Shown in pieces: positions 52,832 to 61,051 of a DNA stretch of 64,000 bases. The stretch lies in contig NZ_JAHXYH010000001.1 in assembly GCF_019970065.1 (NCBI RefSeq), forward strand, positions 1,302,001 to 1,366,000, in the 5' to 3' direction. Origin of the DNA: Chryseobacterium sp. OSA05B (GTDB lineage: Bacteria > Bacteroidota > Bacteroidia > Flavobacteriales > Weeksellaceae). Position 1 is the first letter of the stretch; each line of letters begins with the position of its first letter. Position numbers and translations under genes: made by a program. The notes under the pieces were generated by a model, which did not search any database, was not told where the DNA came from, and saw nothing but the letters and a program-made list of their open reading frames with translations.

Positions 52832-53716
52832 ATGAAAATTATCATCACAGGTTCAACAGGAAACGTAGCCAAACCATTAACACAGCAACTCGTTGCGGAA
52901 GGACACGATATTACGGTGATCAGCAGCAATGACTCTAAGATCCAGGAAATTGAATCCATCGGAGCTAAAGCGGCTATCGGTTCTATTGCAGACCTGGATT
53001 TTTTAGTGAAAACATTTGAGGGAGCTAATGCTGTTTTTGCGATGACGCCTCCTAATATGGGAACAGTCAATATTGTTGAAAATACGGTGAATGCAGGTAA
53101 AAATTATGCAGAAGCTGTTAAAAGAAATAATATAAAAAGACTGGTAATGCTAAGCAGTATCGGAGCTGAATCTCCTGTGGAAAACGGTCCTATCAAAAGT
53201 CTTTACCACATTGAGAAATTTTATAATGACCTTGAAAATACATCGGTCACTTTGTTAAGAGCAGGATATTTTTATTTTAATTTCTTTAATGATATTCCTT
53301 TGATCAAAGGTGCCGGAATTATGGGTGGAAATTATTCGGGAGACATAAGCATTCCACTGGTTCACCCGAATGATATTGCCAGAGCTGCAGCTGAAGAATT
53401 AATAAAAAATCCGGAGGGTAAAAATATAAGATATATTATAAGCGACGTCCGTAAAGCGGCTGATTTTGCCAGCGTTTTTGGTGCTGCTATAGGAAAGCCG
53501 GAACTTCCGTGGGTAGAGTTTTCAGATGAAGATTCATTAAACGGAATGCTGCAGGCAGGCCTTCCACAGGAAATGGCTGAATTGTACACTGAAATGGGAA
53601 GAGGGGTGAGAACGGGTGTTGTGCAGAAGGATTTTATTGAGCACAAAGCTTCTGTTGACGGGAAGATTAAATTGGAAGATTTCGCGAAAAAGTTTTCTGC
53701 AAAATTTAATTCTTAA
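52832..53716 (+). CDS. NmrA-type NAD(P)-binding oxidoreductase (QorB-like)
   Basis: The protein has 294 aa. The Rossmann motif is IIITGSTGNVAKPLTQQLVA at the start. AIGSIADLDFLVKTFEGANA, VMLSSIGAES and LLRAGYFYFNF are typical of NmrA/QorB. Related enzymes reduce quinones and are induced by electrophilic stress under HxlR control, which agrees with the divergent HxlR gene and shared operator. The two hairpins downstream lie in a non-coding gap. Confidence 0.9.
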   Translation: MKIIITGSTGNVAKPLTQQLVAEGHDITVISSNDSKIQEIESIGAKAAIGSIADLDFLVKTFEGANAVFAMTPPNMGTVNIVENTVNAGKNYAEAVKRNNIKRLVMLSSIGAESPVENGPIKSLYHIEKFYNDLENTSVTLLRAGYFYFNFFNDIPLIKGAGIMGGNYSGDISIPLVHPNDIARAAAEELIKNPEGKNIRYIISDVRKAADFASVFGAAIGKPELPWVEFSDEDSLNGMLQAGLPQEMAELYTEMGRGVRTGVVQKDFIEHKASVDGKIKLEDFAKKFSAKFNS

Positions 53717-54033
53717 GATTTTTAAATTCTTTTGTCTTGAAACAAAAGAATCAAAAGCTAAAAATAAATCTTGTTCTTTAAAAATTCTAAACTCGCGCGA
53801 ATTTAATCTGAGTTCTTCGATTCTAATTTTGTGTCGCCCTTCGAACAGAAGATTTTTTTTAACGTTCACAAAATTCATTTTTTTAACGCTTTTAATTCCC
53901 AGGTCGTTTTATGACAGCTTCAATTTAAATTTTTACAAAACAGTTTCGGCGCACCTGCGGTGCGCCGAAACTGTATCTTTAACTCAACCTTTCAGTTAAG
54001 TTTTTAATCTAAATCCTAAACTCAGCCTTAACC
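53717..54033. other. Non-coding gap with two strong hairpins
   Basis: No gene is seen. ATTCTTTTGT (53726-53735) and ACAAAAGAAT (53742-53751) form a 10-bp hairpin just after the NmrA stop. CAGTTTCGGCGCAC (53941-53954) and GTGCGCCGAAACTG (53960-53973) form a perfect 14-bp GC-rich hairpin before the convergent phosphodiesterase gene. The stretch between is AT-rich with the word CTCGCGCG. Confidence 0.55.
53941..53983. terminator. Perfect 14-bp hairpin, probable bidirectional terminator
   Basis: The arms listed in the gap entry have a 5-nt loop CTGCG and are followed by TATCTTT on the plus strand and by TTTTGT on the minus strand. It lies between two convergent genes and probably insulates them. 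Confidence 0.55.
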
Positions 54034-55317
54034 CTATTTCTTCTCCTTCAAAATTTCCTTTAAAATCTTCAATTTTCCATCTATAGGCTGGTCATTTTTC
54101 AATCCTAAAATTTCAGTAACCAATGGATAGACGTTGACATTGGCAAACTCATTGATCACCATATTATTTTTGAATTGTGGTCCCCATGCAAAGAAAGTGG
54201 CTTTCATTTCAGGCACTATTTTGGGATCGTAGCCGTGTTTTCCTACGGATGTTTTTTTACCTTTTTCCAGGAATATTTTCGGAGCTTTCGGAATCAAAAG
54301 GATTTGGCCGATTCTTTCGTATTTATCGTCTTTTGTGGCAAAATGCAAATATTTTGGAAGCCTTTTATCAAGATATACCTCGTAATCCGATGTTTTGTTG
54401 GCTTTCAGTTCTTTGTAAACTTTTTTAACCTCAGCAGGGTTTTTAACATAGACTCTCAGTAAAGTCTGGGAATTGTAAAAATCAAATCTGGCTGTGTCCA
54501 AAAGCATAGCAGGAATTTCCAATGGAGCTCCACCATCTACTTTGATCATTCCGTGATCGGAAACGAAAATAAAATTGACATTTTTCAGTCCAAGATCATT
54601 GACTTTCTGAACCAGTTCTCCAATGGCCTGGTCAACCAAATGAACTGCAGTTTCTGTTTCCTGAGCATCGGGACCGAAGTGATGTCCGCTTCCATCTACT
54701 TCAGGAAAATACAGGGTAATAAAATGAGGTCTTGTTTCTGCAGGTAGCTTCAACCAGTTAACCACTTTTTCAACTTTTTCGGAAGGTTTAAACTTTTCGT
54801 GATACGGATAATAGTAGGAAGGTCGCATTCCTCCTGCATTGCTTGCCGAGCCTACCCACATTAAAGTAGCAGAAACTATTCCCTGCTTTTCGGCGAGTGC
54901 CCAAAGCGGAGTTCCTCCGTACCAGCTTCCGTCTTCAGCATTTTTTTTACTGTTCATCGCGTAAGGCTCTTTCCGTTTGTAATCGTAGAAAAAATTATCG
55001 ATCAATCCGTGATGAGACGGATAAAGTCCAGTGATCAGACTCCAGTGGTTGGGAAAAGTAATACTCGGATAACTTGGGATCATCGCTTCAGCCTGTATGC
55101 CACTGGATGATAATTTCAGAAGATTTTCTGCCTGATATTTTTTAGCATAATCATAACGAAAACCGTCTGTAGAGATCATGATTACATAAGGTTTAGCCTG
55201 TGCTTCAGCACTGTTGGTGCGGCCCGAAACGACTACCTGAGCCGTATCCATTTTTGCCTGCTGGGCATAGATCGCCAGAGAAAAAAACAGCAGAACAATT
55301 TGTATTCCTCGCTTCAT
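54034..55317 (-). CDS. Ectonucleotide pyrophosphatase/phosphodiesterase-family enzyme
   Basis: The protein has 427 aa from ATG 55317; the frame opens six codons earlier but this ATG gives a clean signal peptide (IQIVLLFFSLAIYAQ). The alkaline-phosphatase-fold metal sites are MISTDGFRYDYA (Asp), SITFPNHWSLITGLYPSHHG (nucleophile Thr), PEVDGSGHHFGPD (Asp, His), FVSDHGM (Asp, His) and GKHGYDP (His). It should be a periplasmic NPP-type phosphodiesterase acting on nucleotides or phosphate diesters. Confidence 0.93.
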   Translation of the reverse strand: MKRGIQIVLLFFSLAIYAQQAKMDTAQVVVSGRTNSAEAQAKPYVIMISTDGFRYDYAKKYQAENLLKLSSSGIQAEAMIPSYPSITFPNHWSLITGLYPSHHGLIDNFFYDYKRKEPYAMNSKKNAEDGSWYGGTPLWALAEKQGIVSATLMWVGSASNAGGMRPSYYYPYHEKFKPSEKVEKVVNWLKLPAETRPHFITLYFPEVDGSGHHFGPDAQETETAVHLVDQAIGELVQKVNDLGLKNVNFIFVSDHGMIKVDGGAPLEIPAMLLDTARFDFYNSQTLLRVYVKNPAEVKKVYKELKANKTSDYEVYLDKRLPKYLHFATKDDKYERIGQILLIPKAPKIFLEKGKKTSVGKHGYDPKIVPEMKATFFAWGPQFKNNMVINEFANVNVYPLVTEILGLKNDQPIDGKLKILKEILKEKK

Positions 55318-55400
55318 TGTCAAAATTTTCGGCAAAGTTACGGCCTACGAAGCTCCCGAAAAAGTTTATCAGATTAAAAGTATATTAAAACATTGAACTT

Positions 55401-55541
55401 GGGAAGTTTGAAGCTCGAAGATGGAAGTCACTGAACCCCGAAACATAACTAAAGCAAAAACATTATTATTTTGAAGCTACTTTATTTTATGACGACTATT
55501 AATAATCAATATTAACTTCCATCCTCCCTCTTCCTGCTTCC
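55401..55541. repeat. Inverted pair of CTTCC/GGAAG dispersed repeats
   Basis: GGGAAGTTTGAAGCTCGAAG and its continuation (55401-55428) are complementary at about 21 of 28 positions to ACTTCCATCCTCCCTCTTCC and its continuation (55514-55541). They flank an 85-bp AT-rich loop. The right copy resembles 14079-14110. Non-coding, between the phosphodiesterase and the GNAT genes. Confidence 0.5.
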
Positions 55542-55546
55542 CGCTC

Positions 55547-56395
55547 TTAATCAAGCTCTCTCTTCATTTCAAACTGTGATACCCAGTTTCTAAGGCCTAT
55601 TGTATGTCCGAGAAACGCTGATGTATTTTCTGAAGTATCCTCTACGTTATTAGCAGATATAGGTTGTCCATCAGCCATCTCTCTTATCGCTCTGAAAAGC
55701 TGGGTTCCGATGCCCTGATTTCTGTAATTTTTATCAACGGCGATCTGATAAACTTTTCTTACTGCCGGGTTGTAAATGGCGTATCCCGCAAACTGTCCTT
55801 CTTTACAGGCTCCAAGGATTCTGCAATCTTTAAGAATACAGTCCAACACCGGTATTGAGCTCTGCCATGACGGTTCTACATCCCAGAAAGACCGGAATAC
55901 CTCCCATTGAAAAGCTTCCAGTTCTTTTATGACGATCTCAGGATTTTTTTCTTTAAGATCAATAATTCCATTAAAACAAAGGAGTTTCCGAACAATCTTA
56001 AAACCTAAATTTTCATAAGCCCTAATGGCAGGATTATTTCCTTCGATCACTTCAAGGATCAGCACATCCGTTTTTCTCTCTTCGAATACTGGAAGCCTGT
56101 AATTATACATTTTTCTTACGAGCCCCTGTCCTCTGCATTCCTGGATGACTCCTGTTCCGGCATTATATACAACACGTTTTCCGTTTTCCTTTTTTTCAGC
56201 AAAGAGAATAAATCCTGCCAGCTTTTCTGATTCGAAAGCCCCTACAGACAATTTTGTATCTATTTTATCCGCTGTAATTTTTAATTCAAGCTGTTCTAAT
56301 GAAAGGTGAAAGGGAACGATATAGTCTGAAAAAGACGTATTAAATACAGATAAAAGTTCTTCTGTACTGGTATTTTCTAAGCTTCTTATTTCCAT
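55547..56395 (-). CDS. Two-domain GNAT-family N-acetyltransferase
   Basis: The protein has 282 aa, about twice the usual length, because it has two GNAT domains. The first (residues 1-150) contains GVIQECRGQGLVRKMYNYRL and IEGNNPAIRAYENLGFKIVR. The second (about 160-280) contains QIAVDKNYRNQGIGTQLFRA. Each has the R/Q-G-x-G/A acetyl-CoA loop. The substrate is unknown. A C-terminal segment ENTSAFLGHTIGLRNWVSQF replaces the usual ending. Confidence 0.9.
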   Translation of the reverse strand: MEIRSLENTSTEELLSVFNTSFSDYIVPFHLSLEQLELKITADKIDTKLSVGAFESEKLAGFILFAEKKENGKRVVYNAGTGVIQECRGQGLVRKMYNYRLPVFEERKTDVLILEVIEGNNPAIRAYENLGFKIVRKLLCFNGIIDLKEKNPEIVIKELEAFQWEVFRSFWDVEPSWQSSIPVLDCILKDCRILGACKEGQFAGYAIYNPAVRKVYQIAVDKNYRNQGIGTQLFRAIREMADGQPISANNVEDTSENTSAFLGHTIGLRNWVSQFEMKRELD

Positions 56396-56532
56396 ACATC
56401 AATTTTAAATGATTTAGCATTAATGGAATGGGAAATTCCATTGGAGATTTTGTTGAACAGCAAAGATATAAAAAACCGTTCAGCCCCCTACCAATCGACA
56501 TTGTTAAATGTTGCCCTCGGTAAACAATAAAA

Positions 56533-56559
56533 AAATGCCTCCGGATATCAGAGGCATTT
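56533..56559 (-). terminator. Rho-independent terminator of the envelope cluster
   Basis: A perfect 9-bp stem AAATGCCTC / GAGGCATTT (56533-56541, 56551-56559) is followed on the minus strand by a T run. It ends the five-gene set that starts at 59616. Confidence 0.8.
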
Positions 56560-56588
56560 ATATGAATGTTTTAAACTGTGTGTAAGAG

Positions 56589-57347
56589 TTATTCTTTGAT
56601 CAGCTTTTCATAAGACAGGCTTCCGTCTTTTAATGTGATCTCAAAATAGTAGATTCCAGGTTTCAGATCTCTGACATCTATGGTTTCTCCGTCAGGCTGC
56701 ACGGTTCTGATCTTTCTGCCCGCAGTTTCATAAATATCGATAGATTTTATTTTATCTGCATTTTTAAAGCTCACTCTTTCTTTGGCAGGATTTGGATAAA
56801 GACCCACTTTCTTGCCTTCTGCAACAGTCTCACTTATCCCCAGTACGCCTCTCGTAAGTGCAGCATATCCTCTGGCTGCGTTATGGTAACCTAATAACTG
56901 ATTCCCTGCTCTTCGGGCATAGAATACATTGATGGTAGAAGCGTCATTGGTAAACACATGATCTCCTATTCCTCCGGTAAGACTTCTGGTTGCTACAATG
57001 GTTCTTGTGGTTCCGGAAACATTATCAGTTGTAACGGTCCAGTCCTGTGCAGGGTCTGCCTGAGGAGTCGTCATTCCAATAAAATTAAAATCTCTGCTGG
57101 CAGAATTTGAATTATAAATAAATCCGTCTGATCCGCTGGCCATTCCGCCAGTATCTACTCCGTTTCCTCCGAAACCTATTCCGAGCATCGAATTGCTGTC
57201 ACCGGTTAAAGTAAGGGTCACCTGAGTAGCCGTTGTTACAATCTTTACGGTCATGCCGGCAGCCGGAAGATTGACCGTTCCTGTCGAAAACTGTGCCCAT
57301 ACCAGATTGGCAAGAGCTAAACTGAATGTTAGTAAAACTTTTTTCAT
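56589..57347 (-). CDS. DOMON-like secreted protein with T9SS sorting domain
   Basis: The protein has 252 aa with a signal peptide (FSLALANLVWAQ). Residues 20-165 form a beta-sandwich with DOMON-like strands (TQVTLTLTGDSNSMLGIGFG, DWTVTTDNVSG, TRTIVATRSLTG, STINVFYARRAGN). DOMON domains usually bind haem or sugar. The last 70 residues are a T9SS sorting domain (VGLYPNPAKERVSFKN, IDIYETAGRKIRTV, LKPGIYYFEITLKDGS). Last gene of the Crp/Fnr-linked envelope cluster; it follows the ankyrin gene by 1 bp. Confidence 0.8.
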   Translation of the reverse strand: MKKVLLTFSLALANLVWAQFSTGTVNLPAAGMTVKIVTTATQVTLTLTGDSNSMLGIGFGGNGVDTGGMASGSDGFIYNSNSASRDFNFIGMTTPQADPAQDWTVTTDNVSGTTRTIVATRSLTGGIGDHVFTNDASTINVFYARRAGNQLLGYHNAARGYAALTRGVLGISETVAEGKKVGLYPNPAKERVSFKNADKIKSIDIYETAGRKIRTVQPDGETIDVRDLKPGIYYFEITLKDGSLSYEKLIKE

Positions 57348-57348
57348 T

Positions 57349-57876
57349 TTAATTTTTTAGTAGGTTGATGATGTCTTTGTTGTTGGTCTGTAATGCATAT
57401 TCAAAAGGGGTCATTCCCATCGAATCTTTCCTGGATTTATCTGCTTTATGTTTAAGCAGCAGTTCGATCAGCTCTTTATTCCCGAACTTTACGGCCCAGA
57501 ACAAAGGCGTTGCTCCGGTAGAATCAGCGATGTTGGGATCAGCATTTTTACTTAACAGGTAAGTGGTCAGCTCTTTATTATATTTCACAGAAAGCCCGGC
57601 TAAAGCAGTTCCTTCCTGACTTTTATAATTGATATCTTTTACATTGTCCATCAAAAATTTAGCCACTTCCGTATTCCCTCTGTAGCAGGCAAGGATAAGG
57701 GGAGAAAAGCCATTTTCATTGGTTTTGTTAATGATATCCGGGTCCTGTTTCATGAGATCTTTCACTTCAGCTACCGTTCCGCTTCTGGCAATATCGAATA
57801 TTGATTTTGTCTTTTCCTGGGCAGATGCAACAGAAAAATTCAGGAAAATACCGATGATAAGGAGTACGTTTTTCAT
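57349..57876 (-). CDS. Exported ankyrin-repeat protein
   Basis: The protein has 175 aa with a signal peptide (LLIIGIFLNFSVASAQ). Four to five ankyrin units follow (NENGFSPLILACYRGNTEVA, QEGTALAGLSVKYNKELTTY, DSTGATPLFWAVKFGNKELI, DSMGMTPFEYALQTNNKDII). It should be periplasmic. Its start overlaps the YceI stop by 4 bp and its stop almost touches the DOMON gene, so the three are translationally coupled. Confidence 0.9.
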   Translation of the reverse strand: MKNVLLIIGIFLNFSVASAQEKTKSIFDIARSGTVAEVKDLMKQDPDIINKTNENGFSPLILACYRGNTEVAKFLMDNVKDINYKSQEGTALAGLSVKYNKELTTYLLSKNADPNIADSTGATPLFWAVKFGNKELIELLLKHKADKSRKDSMGMTPFEYALQTNNKDIINLLKN

Positions 57877-58418
57877 TGTTTTGCCATTACATAATTATAC
57901 TCCACTTTTACATTTTCTGCGACTTTCTTGGTCACCATTTTCGGAATGGTCACGTTGTGGTCTACAGGTCTTGCCATAAAGCTTCCCTGCATATATATTT
58001 TCCCGTCTTTGGCATAAACCGTCGCTGCAGAAGTAACCGCTTTATCTACTCCATGAAAATTCAGGGTTCCCTGAACGGTATATTTCTGTGGTGAAGCACT
58101 CAGTTTCGTTTTATCAAAATTGGCGATCTTTCCTTTGAAGGTTGCTTTAGGATATTTTGCGGTTTCTGCATAGCTTTCATTGAAGTGTTCTTCCATTAAT
58201 TTGGTTTTAAAATGGAAGTTTTTCACCACTGAAACGGAAGCCATCTCACCGCTGTCGGCATTCAGGATCACCACATTATTATCATCCTTTGCGTACACAT
58301 CTTCGAACAGCGGAACGGATGCCTCAAAGGTCACATTCCCTGTCTTAGTGCTGTATTTCTGGGCTGAAGCAAACCCGGTAAAAAACAGCACGGCACTCAT
58401 TAATACTAATCTTTTCAT
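57873..58418 (-). CDS. YceI-family lipid-binding protein
   Basis: The protein has 181 aa with a signal peptide (LVLMSAVLFFTGFASAQ). The YceI lipocalin-like pattern is TKTGNVTFEASVPLFEDVYA, then MASVSVVKNFHFKTKLMEEHF and YPKATFKGKIANFD, and TVQGTLNFHGVDKAV. YceI proteins bind isoprenoid or quinone-like lipids in the periplasm. Its place in a cluster with a haem lipoprotein suggests a redox role. Confidence 0.92.
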   Translation of the reverse strand: MKRLVLMSAVLFFTGFASAQKYSTKTGNVTFEASVPLFEDVYAKDDNNVVILNADSGEMASVSVVKNFHFKTKLMEEHFNESYAETAKYPKATFKGKIANFDKTKLSASPQKYTVQGTLNFHGVDKAVTSAATVYAKDGKIYMQGSFMARPVDHNVTIPKMVTKKVAENVKVEYNYVMAKQ

Positions 58419-58430
58419 ATCAAATATTTT

Positions 58431-58772
58431 TTAATTTTCGGTAAGCCCATCAGCTTTCCATTTTATGAAGGTATTGATCTGGGTCTGTGATAAGGATCCG
58501 CCCTGTGGCATTTTTCCGGGATCTCCATTGGCTCTTTGTATCCTGTCGAGAATACCGTCTATATTATTCTTTACATCGCTGTACGTAACGAAAGGTTTAA
58601 AACTTCCTGCACCGTGGCAGCCGATACAGTTGTTATCCACAATGGTTTTCACCTCCGCATTGTATTTTACAGGTATTGTAATGGGTGTATTATCCGAAAT
58701 CTCTTCATAGGTCCTGCTGTCACAAGCAATAAACAAAGCAGCTGATGACAATATGTATATTATCTTTTTCAT
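58431..58772 (-). CDS. Small c-type cytochrome-like lipoprotein
   Basis: The protein has 113 aa from ATG 58772; the longer frame upstream overlaps the next gene and lacks a signal sequence. The signal peptide ends LSSAALFIACDSR with a lipidation Cys. One haem-binding motif CIGCH lies near residue 52, and a Met in PGKMPQGGSLS could be the axial ligand. It resembles planctomycete-type or DUF-type small cytochromes and should sit in the periplasm on a lipid anchor. It is 1 bp downstream of the beta-barrel gene. Confidence 0.85.
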   Translation of the reverse strand: MKKIIYILSSAALFIACDSRTYEEISDNTPITIPVKYNAEVKTIVDNNCIGCHGAGSFKPFVTYSDVKNNIDGILDRIQRANGDPGKMPQGGSLSQTQINTFIKWKADGLTEN

Positions 58773-58773
58773 A

Positions 58774-59616
58774 TTAAAAAACTCTATAAAGGTTAAACCC
58801 AAAAAATATCTGCCCCTTTCCCCATTTGCCTGCTGCATTGGATAGATAGCCGATGTCTGAATTGATCTGGGAGTTCGAGAATAAAAGCTGGAACACATGT
58901 CCCCCGGTTTCTATATCCATCCCTAATGAAAGAGGATTTTTATAGTAACTGTGACTATCGAAATTCACAAAATACTCTGCGTTGAGAGAAATTCTTTTGG
59001 AAATTTTATAACGACCTCCCAATCCGGCCAGAAATTGATTTTTGTCTTCAATGGCTGGATCGTAAAGGTTTTTATGAATGTATGAAGGCGTTAGCTGCAG
59101 AGAAAACTTTTCGTTGAATCTTCTTGAGATAAGAGCCTGGGTAAGATAAGCAAGCCTGTCACCGAATTTCAGATAGGGATAGTTGTCTTTATCCAGATCG
59201 GTATTGACCGCCATCACATTGTAACCTACAATGTCCACAGGGCTTTTTTCAGTTTGTTTGATCAGCTTGTACTTGACAGCGCCTTCGAATGTTTTCATAT
59301 TCGTTTCTCTGGAAAGACTTACTGAAATTCCGTCTGTGACACCGTAGATTACGCCTAATTTGGTAGAGGCGTCATCAAGGCCGAAAAAGTTTTTGAATCC
59401 TGTACTTATGTCCCCAAAACGGTGGGCCACCACAATGTACCATTCGTTTTTAGCGGAAAGTTTGGTGGATTGTCCGGTGACGATTTGTAAGGCTTTAAAA
59501 GCCGGCTGCGATACTTCTGCATTGGTTTTGAGTGTGTCAATATCTTTCAGCAGGTCTTCCTGCGCGGAGGCAAGACCTGATGCCAATACCGACAAAAATA
59601 AGAGAGTTTTTGTCAT
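58774..59616 (-). CDS. DUF5777-type beta-barrel protein
   Basis: The protein has 280 aa with a signal peptide (FLSVLASGLASAQ). DUF5777 features are FKALQIVTGQSTKLSAKNEW, YIVVAHRFGDISTGFKNFFG and LGVIYGVTDGISVSLSRE, then barrel strands up to KGQIFFGFNLYRVF with a C-terminal Phe. It is the first gene of the five-gene cluster and is preceded by a Crp/Fnr-type site at 59675. Family function is unknown. Confidence 0.88.
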   Translation of the reverse strand: MTKTLLFLSVLASGLASAQEDLLKDIDTLKTNAEVSQPAFKALQIVTGQSTKLSAKNEWYIVVAHRFGDISTGFKNFFGLDDASTKLGVIYGVTDGISVSLSRETNMKTFEGAVKYKLIKQTEKSPVDIVGYNVMAVNTDLDKDNYPYLKFGDRLAYLTQALISRRFNEKFSLQLTPSYIHKNLYDPAIEDKNQFLAGLGGRYKISKRISLNAEYFVNFDSHSYYKNPLSLGMDIETGGHVFQLLFSNSQINSDIGYLSNAAGKWGKGQIFFGFNLYRVF

Positions 59617-59674
59617 ATACTATTTGAATTAAATTATGATATGACAAACTTATCGAGTTATAAAGTCAAAAGTA

Positions 59675-59690
59675 GGTGATAAAAGTCACC
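59675..59690. promoter_or_regulatory. Crp/Fnr-type operator upstream of the envelope cluster
   Basis: GGTGA TAAAAG TCACC is a perfect 5-bp inverted repeat with a 6-bp spacer, the geometry of Crp/Fnr sites. It lies 59 bp before the DUF5777 gene and between it and the Crp/Fnr regulator gene. A sister site occurs at 40653. Confidence 0.6.
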
Positions 59691-59742
59691 AGAGAAATTG
59701 TTTTTATCAATAATAAAGATAAAATCATTAAAACATCATATA

Positions 59743-60393
59743 TTAGATTGATCTAACATTTTCATTTACAGGAATTTTAATGCCTTCCTTGGTCTGAATA
59801 ATTTCACCTTCATTTTCAATCTTTTTTAAAACTCTGCTTACCACTTCCCTGGAAGTCCCCAAATTACTGGCAATTTCCCGGTGTGTAATCTTCAGAGGAT
59901 TGTTTCCGGTTGCTGAAATCTGCTGACGGATATAGTTCAGCACTCTTTTGTCGAGCCTGTGAAATACGGCATCATTCACCATATTCATAACATCTGAAAA
60001 GCGTTTGTCGTATTCATGATAAAACACTCTGTTGATCTCCGGAAACCGGATGAGCCATTCATGGATCACTGAAACGGGAACCAGGATCACTTCCGATTCT
60101 TCTTCTGCAACGGCATATACTCTGCTGGTGCAATCTGTAAATATAGATGAGAAGGTCATCAGGCAGCTGTCGTTCGGTTTTATATAGTAATAGATGAGCT
60201 CCCTACCATCATTGAGGGTAAATACTTTTATAGAACCTTTGATCAGAAAGGGAACATACTTATTCTTTTGTCCTTCCCTGATAATTTCAGTTTTTGCTTT
60301 GATTTCTGTCACTACGGCATTTGCGTGCAGTTCATTTAAAAAATTTTCGCCCAAAAAACCGAATTTATTAAGAATAAATTGATTATTGATCAT
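59743..60393 (-). CDS. Crp/Fnr-family transcriptional regulator
   Basis: The protein has 216 aa from ATG 60393. The frame is open to 60441, but a perfect -7 box lies inside that extension (60416-60423), so the inner ATG is chosen. The cyclic-nucleotide-type domain spans about residues 15-125 (EIIREGQKNKYVPFLIKGSI, FTLNDGRELIYYYIKPNDSC). The HTH is at about 165-200 (ITHREIASNLGTSREVVSRV). No Fe-S Cys cluster typical of FNR is present, so the ligand is unknown. It probably controls the downstream envelope cluster. Confidence 0.92.
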   Translation of the reverse strand: MINNQFILNKFGFLGENFLNELHANAVVTEIKAKTEIIREGQKNKYVPFLIKGSIKVFTLNDGRELIYYYIKPNDSCLMTFSSIFTDCTSRVYAVAEEESEVILVPVSVIHEWLIRFPEINRVFYHEYDKRFSDVMNMVNDAVFHRLDKRVLNYIRQQISATGNNPLKITHREIASNLGTSREVVSRVLKKIENEGEIIQTKEGIKIPVNENVRSI

Positions 60394-60415
60394 ATCCGCT
60401 ATATCATTTTCATAG

Positions 60416-60423
60416 CAAATATA
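60416..60423 (-). promoter_or_regulatory. -7 box of the Crp/Fnr gene
   Basis: TATATTTG on the minus strand matches TAnnTTTG, 22 bp before the ATG at 60393. This places the transcription start inside the longer frame and supports the shorter protein. Confidence 0.6.
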
Positions 60424-60611
60424 TAAAATTGAGCTATTCATATAATAGAAAAATAATATTCTTTCATTATCTCTATCAAAAACTTAACAATCTCTTAATT
60501 AATAAGTAAATTTTAAATCAAAAATAACATTTTAACTAAAATATATCATCTAAAAATCAAATAAACTTTGTTATGCTGGTATTAGATTGGATGATCCTTT
60601 GTACAAAAAAA

Positions 60612-60635
60612 ATGCCCTGGTTTTCACCAGGGCAT
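60612..60635 (-). terminator. Rho-independent terminator of the rpoC / DUF3467 unit
   Basis: A perfect 10-bp stem ATGCCCTGGT / ACCAGGGCAT (60612-60621, 60626-60635) has a 4-nt loop. It is followed on the minus strand by eight T. Confidence 0.9.
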
Positions 60636-60658
60636 CCTTATGTATTGTAAGAAAAATC

Positions 60659-60964
60659 TTATGCTTGTACGTTGTTACCTCCTAATACGAAAGGCTCAAC
60701 TTCTTTGATTTCTCCGAACTGCTGCTCGTAGTTAGCAATGTTCTGTTGAAGAGCAGATAATACTCTTTTAGCGTGAAGTGGAGCAAGAATGATTCTTGAT
60801 CTTACTTTAGCTTGTTGAACACCCGGCATTAACTGGATGAAATCTACTACGAACTCAGATGGAGAGTGGTTTACCAATGCTAAATTAGCATAAACTCCAG
60901 CAGCTACCATTTCGTTCAATTCGATGTTGATGTTTCCGTCTTGTGGATTTTGATTGTTGTCCAT
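60659..60964 (-). CDS. DUF3467 domain-containing protein
   Basis: The protein has 101 aa from ATG 60964; the longer upstream frame runs into the rpoC spacer. The domain pattern is INIELNEMVAAGVYANLALV, then HSPSEFVVDFIQLMPGVQQA and VRSRIILAPLHAKRVLSALQ. This short protein of unknown function directly follows rpoC in many Bacteroidetes and shares its terminator here. Confidence 0.92.
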   Translation of the reverse strand: MDNNQNPQDGNINIELNEMVAAGVYANLALVNHSPSEFVVDFIQLMPGVQQAKVRSRIILAPLHAKRVLSALQQNIANYEQQFGEIKEVEPFVLGGNNVQA

Positions 60965-61051
60965 TGTTATAAAATATGTTTTTAAAATTCGAAATTTGAG
61001 ATTGTGAAAATATAAAAATAAATCCAAACCTCAAATTTCAAATCATTAATT

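Noticed and set aside
54175..54462. Open frames antisense to the phosphodiesterase gene
   Set aside because: They are aromatic-rich mirror frames of a well supported enzyme.
58773..58898. N-terminal extension of the haem lipoprotein
   Set aside because: It overlaps the end of the beta-barrel gene and would bury the signal peptide and lipobox.
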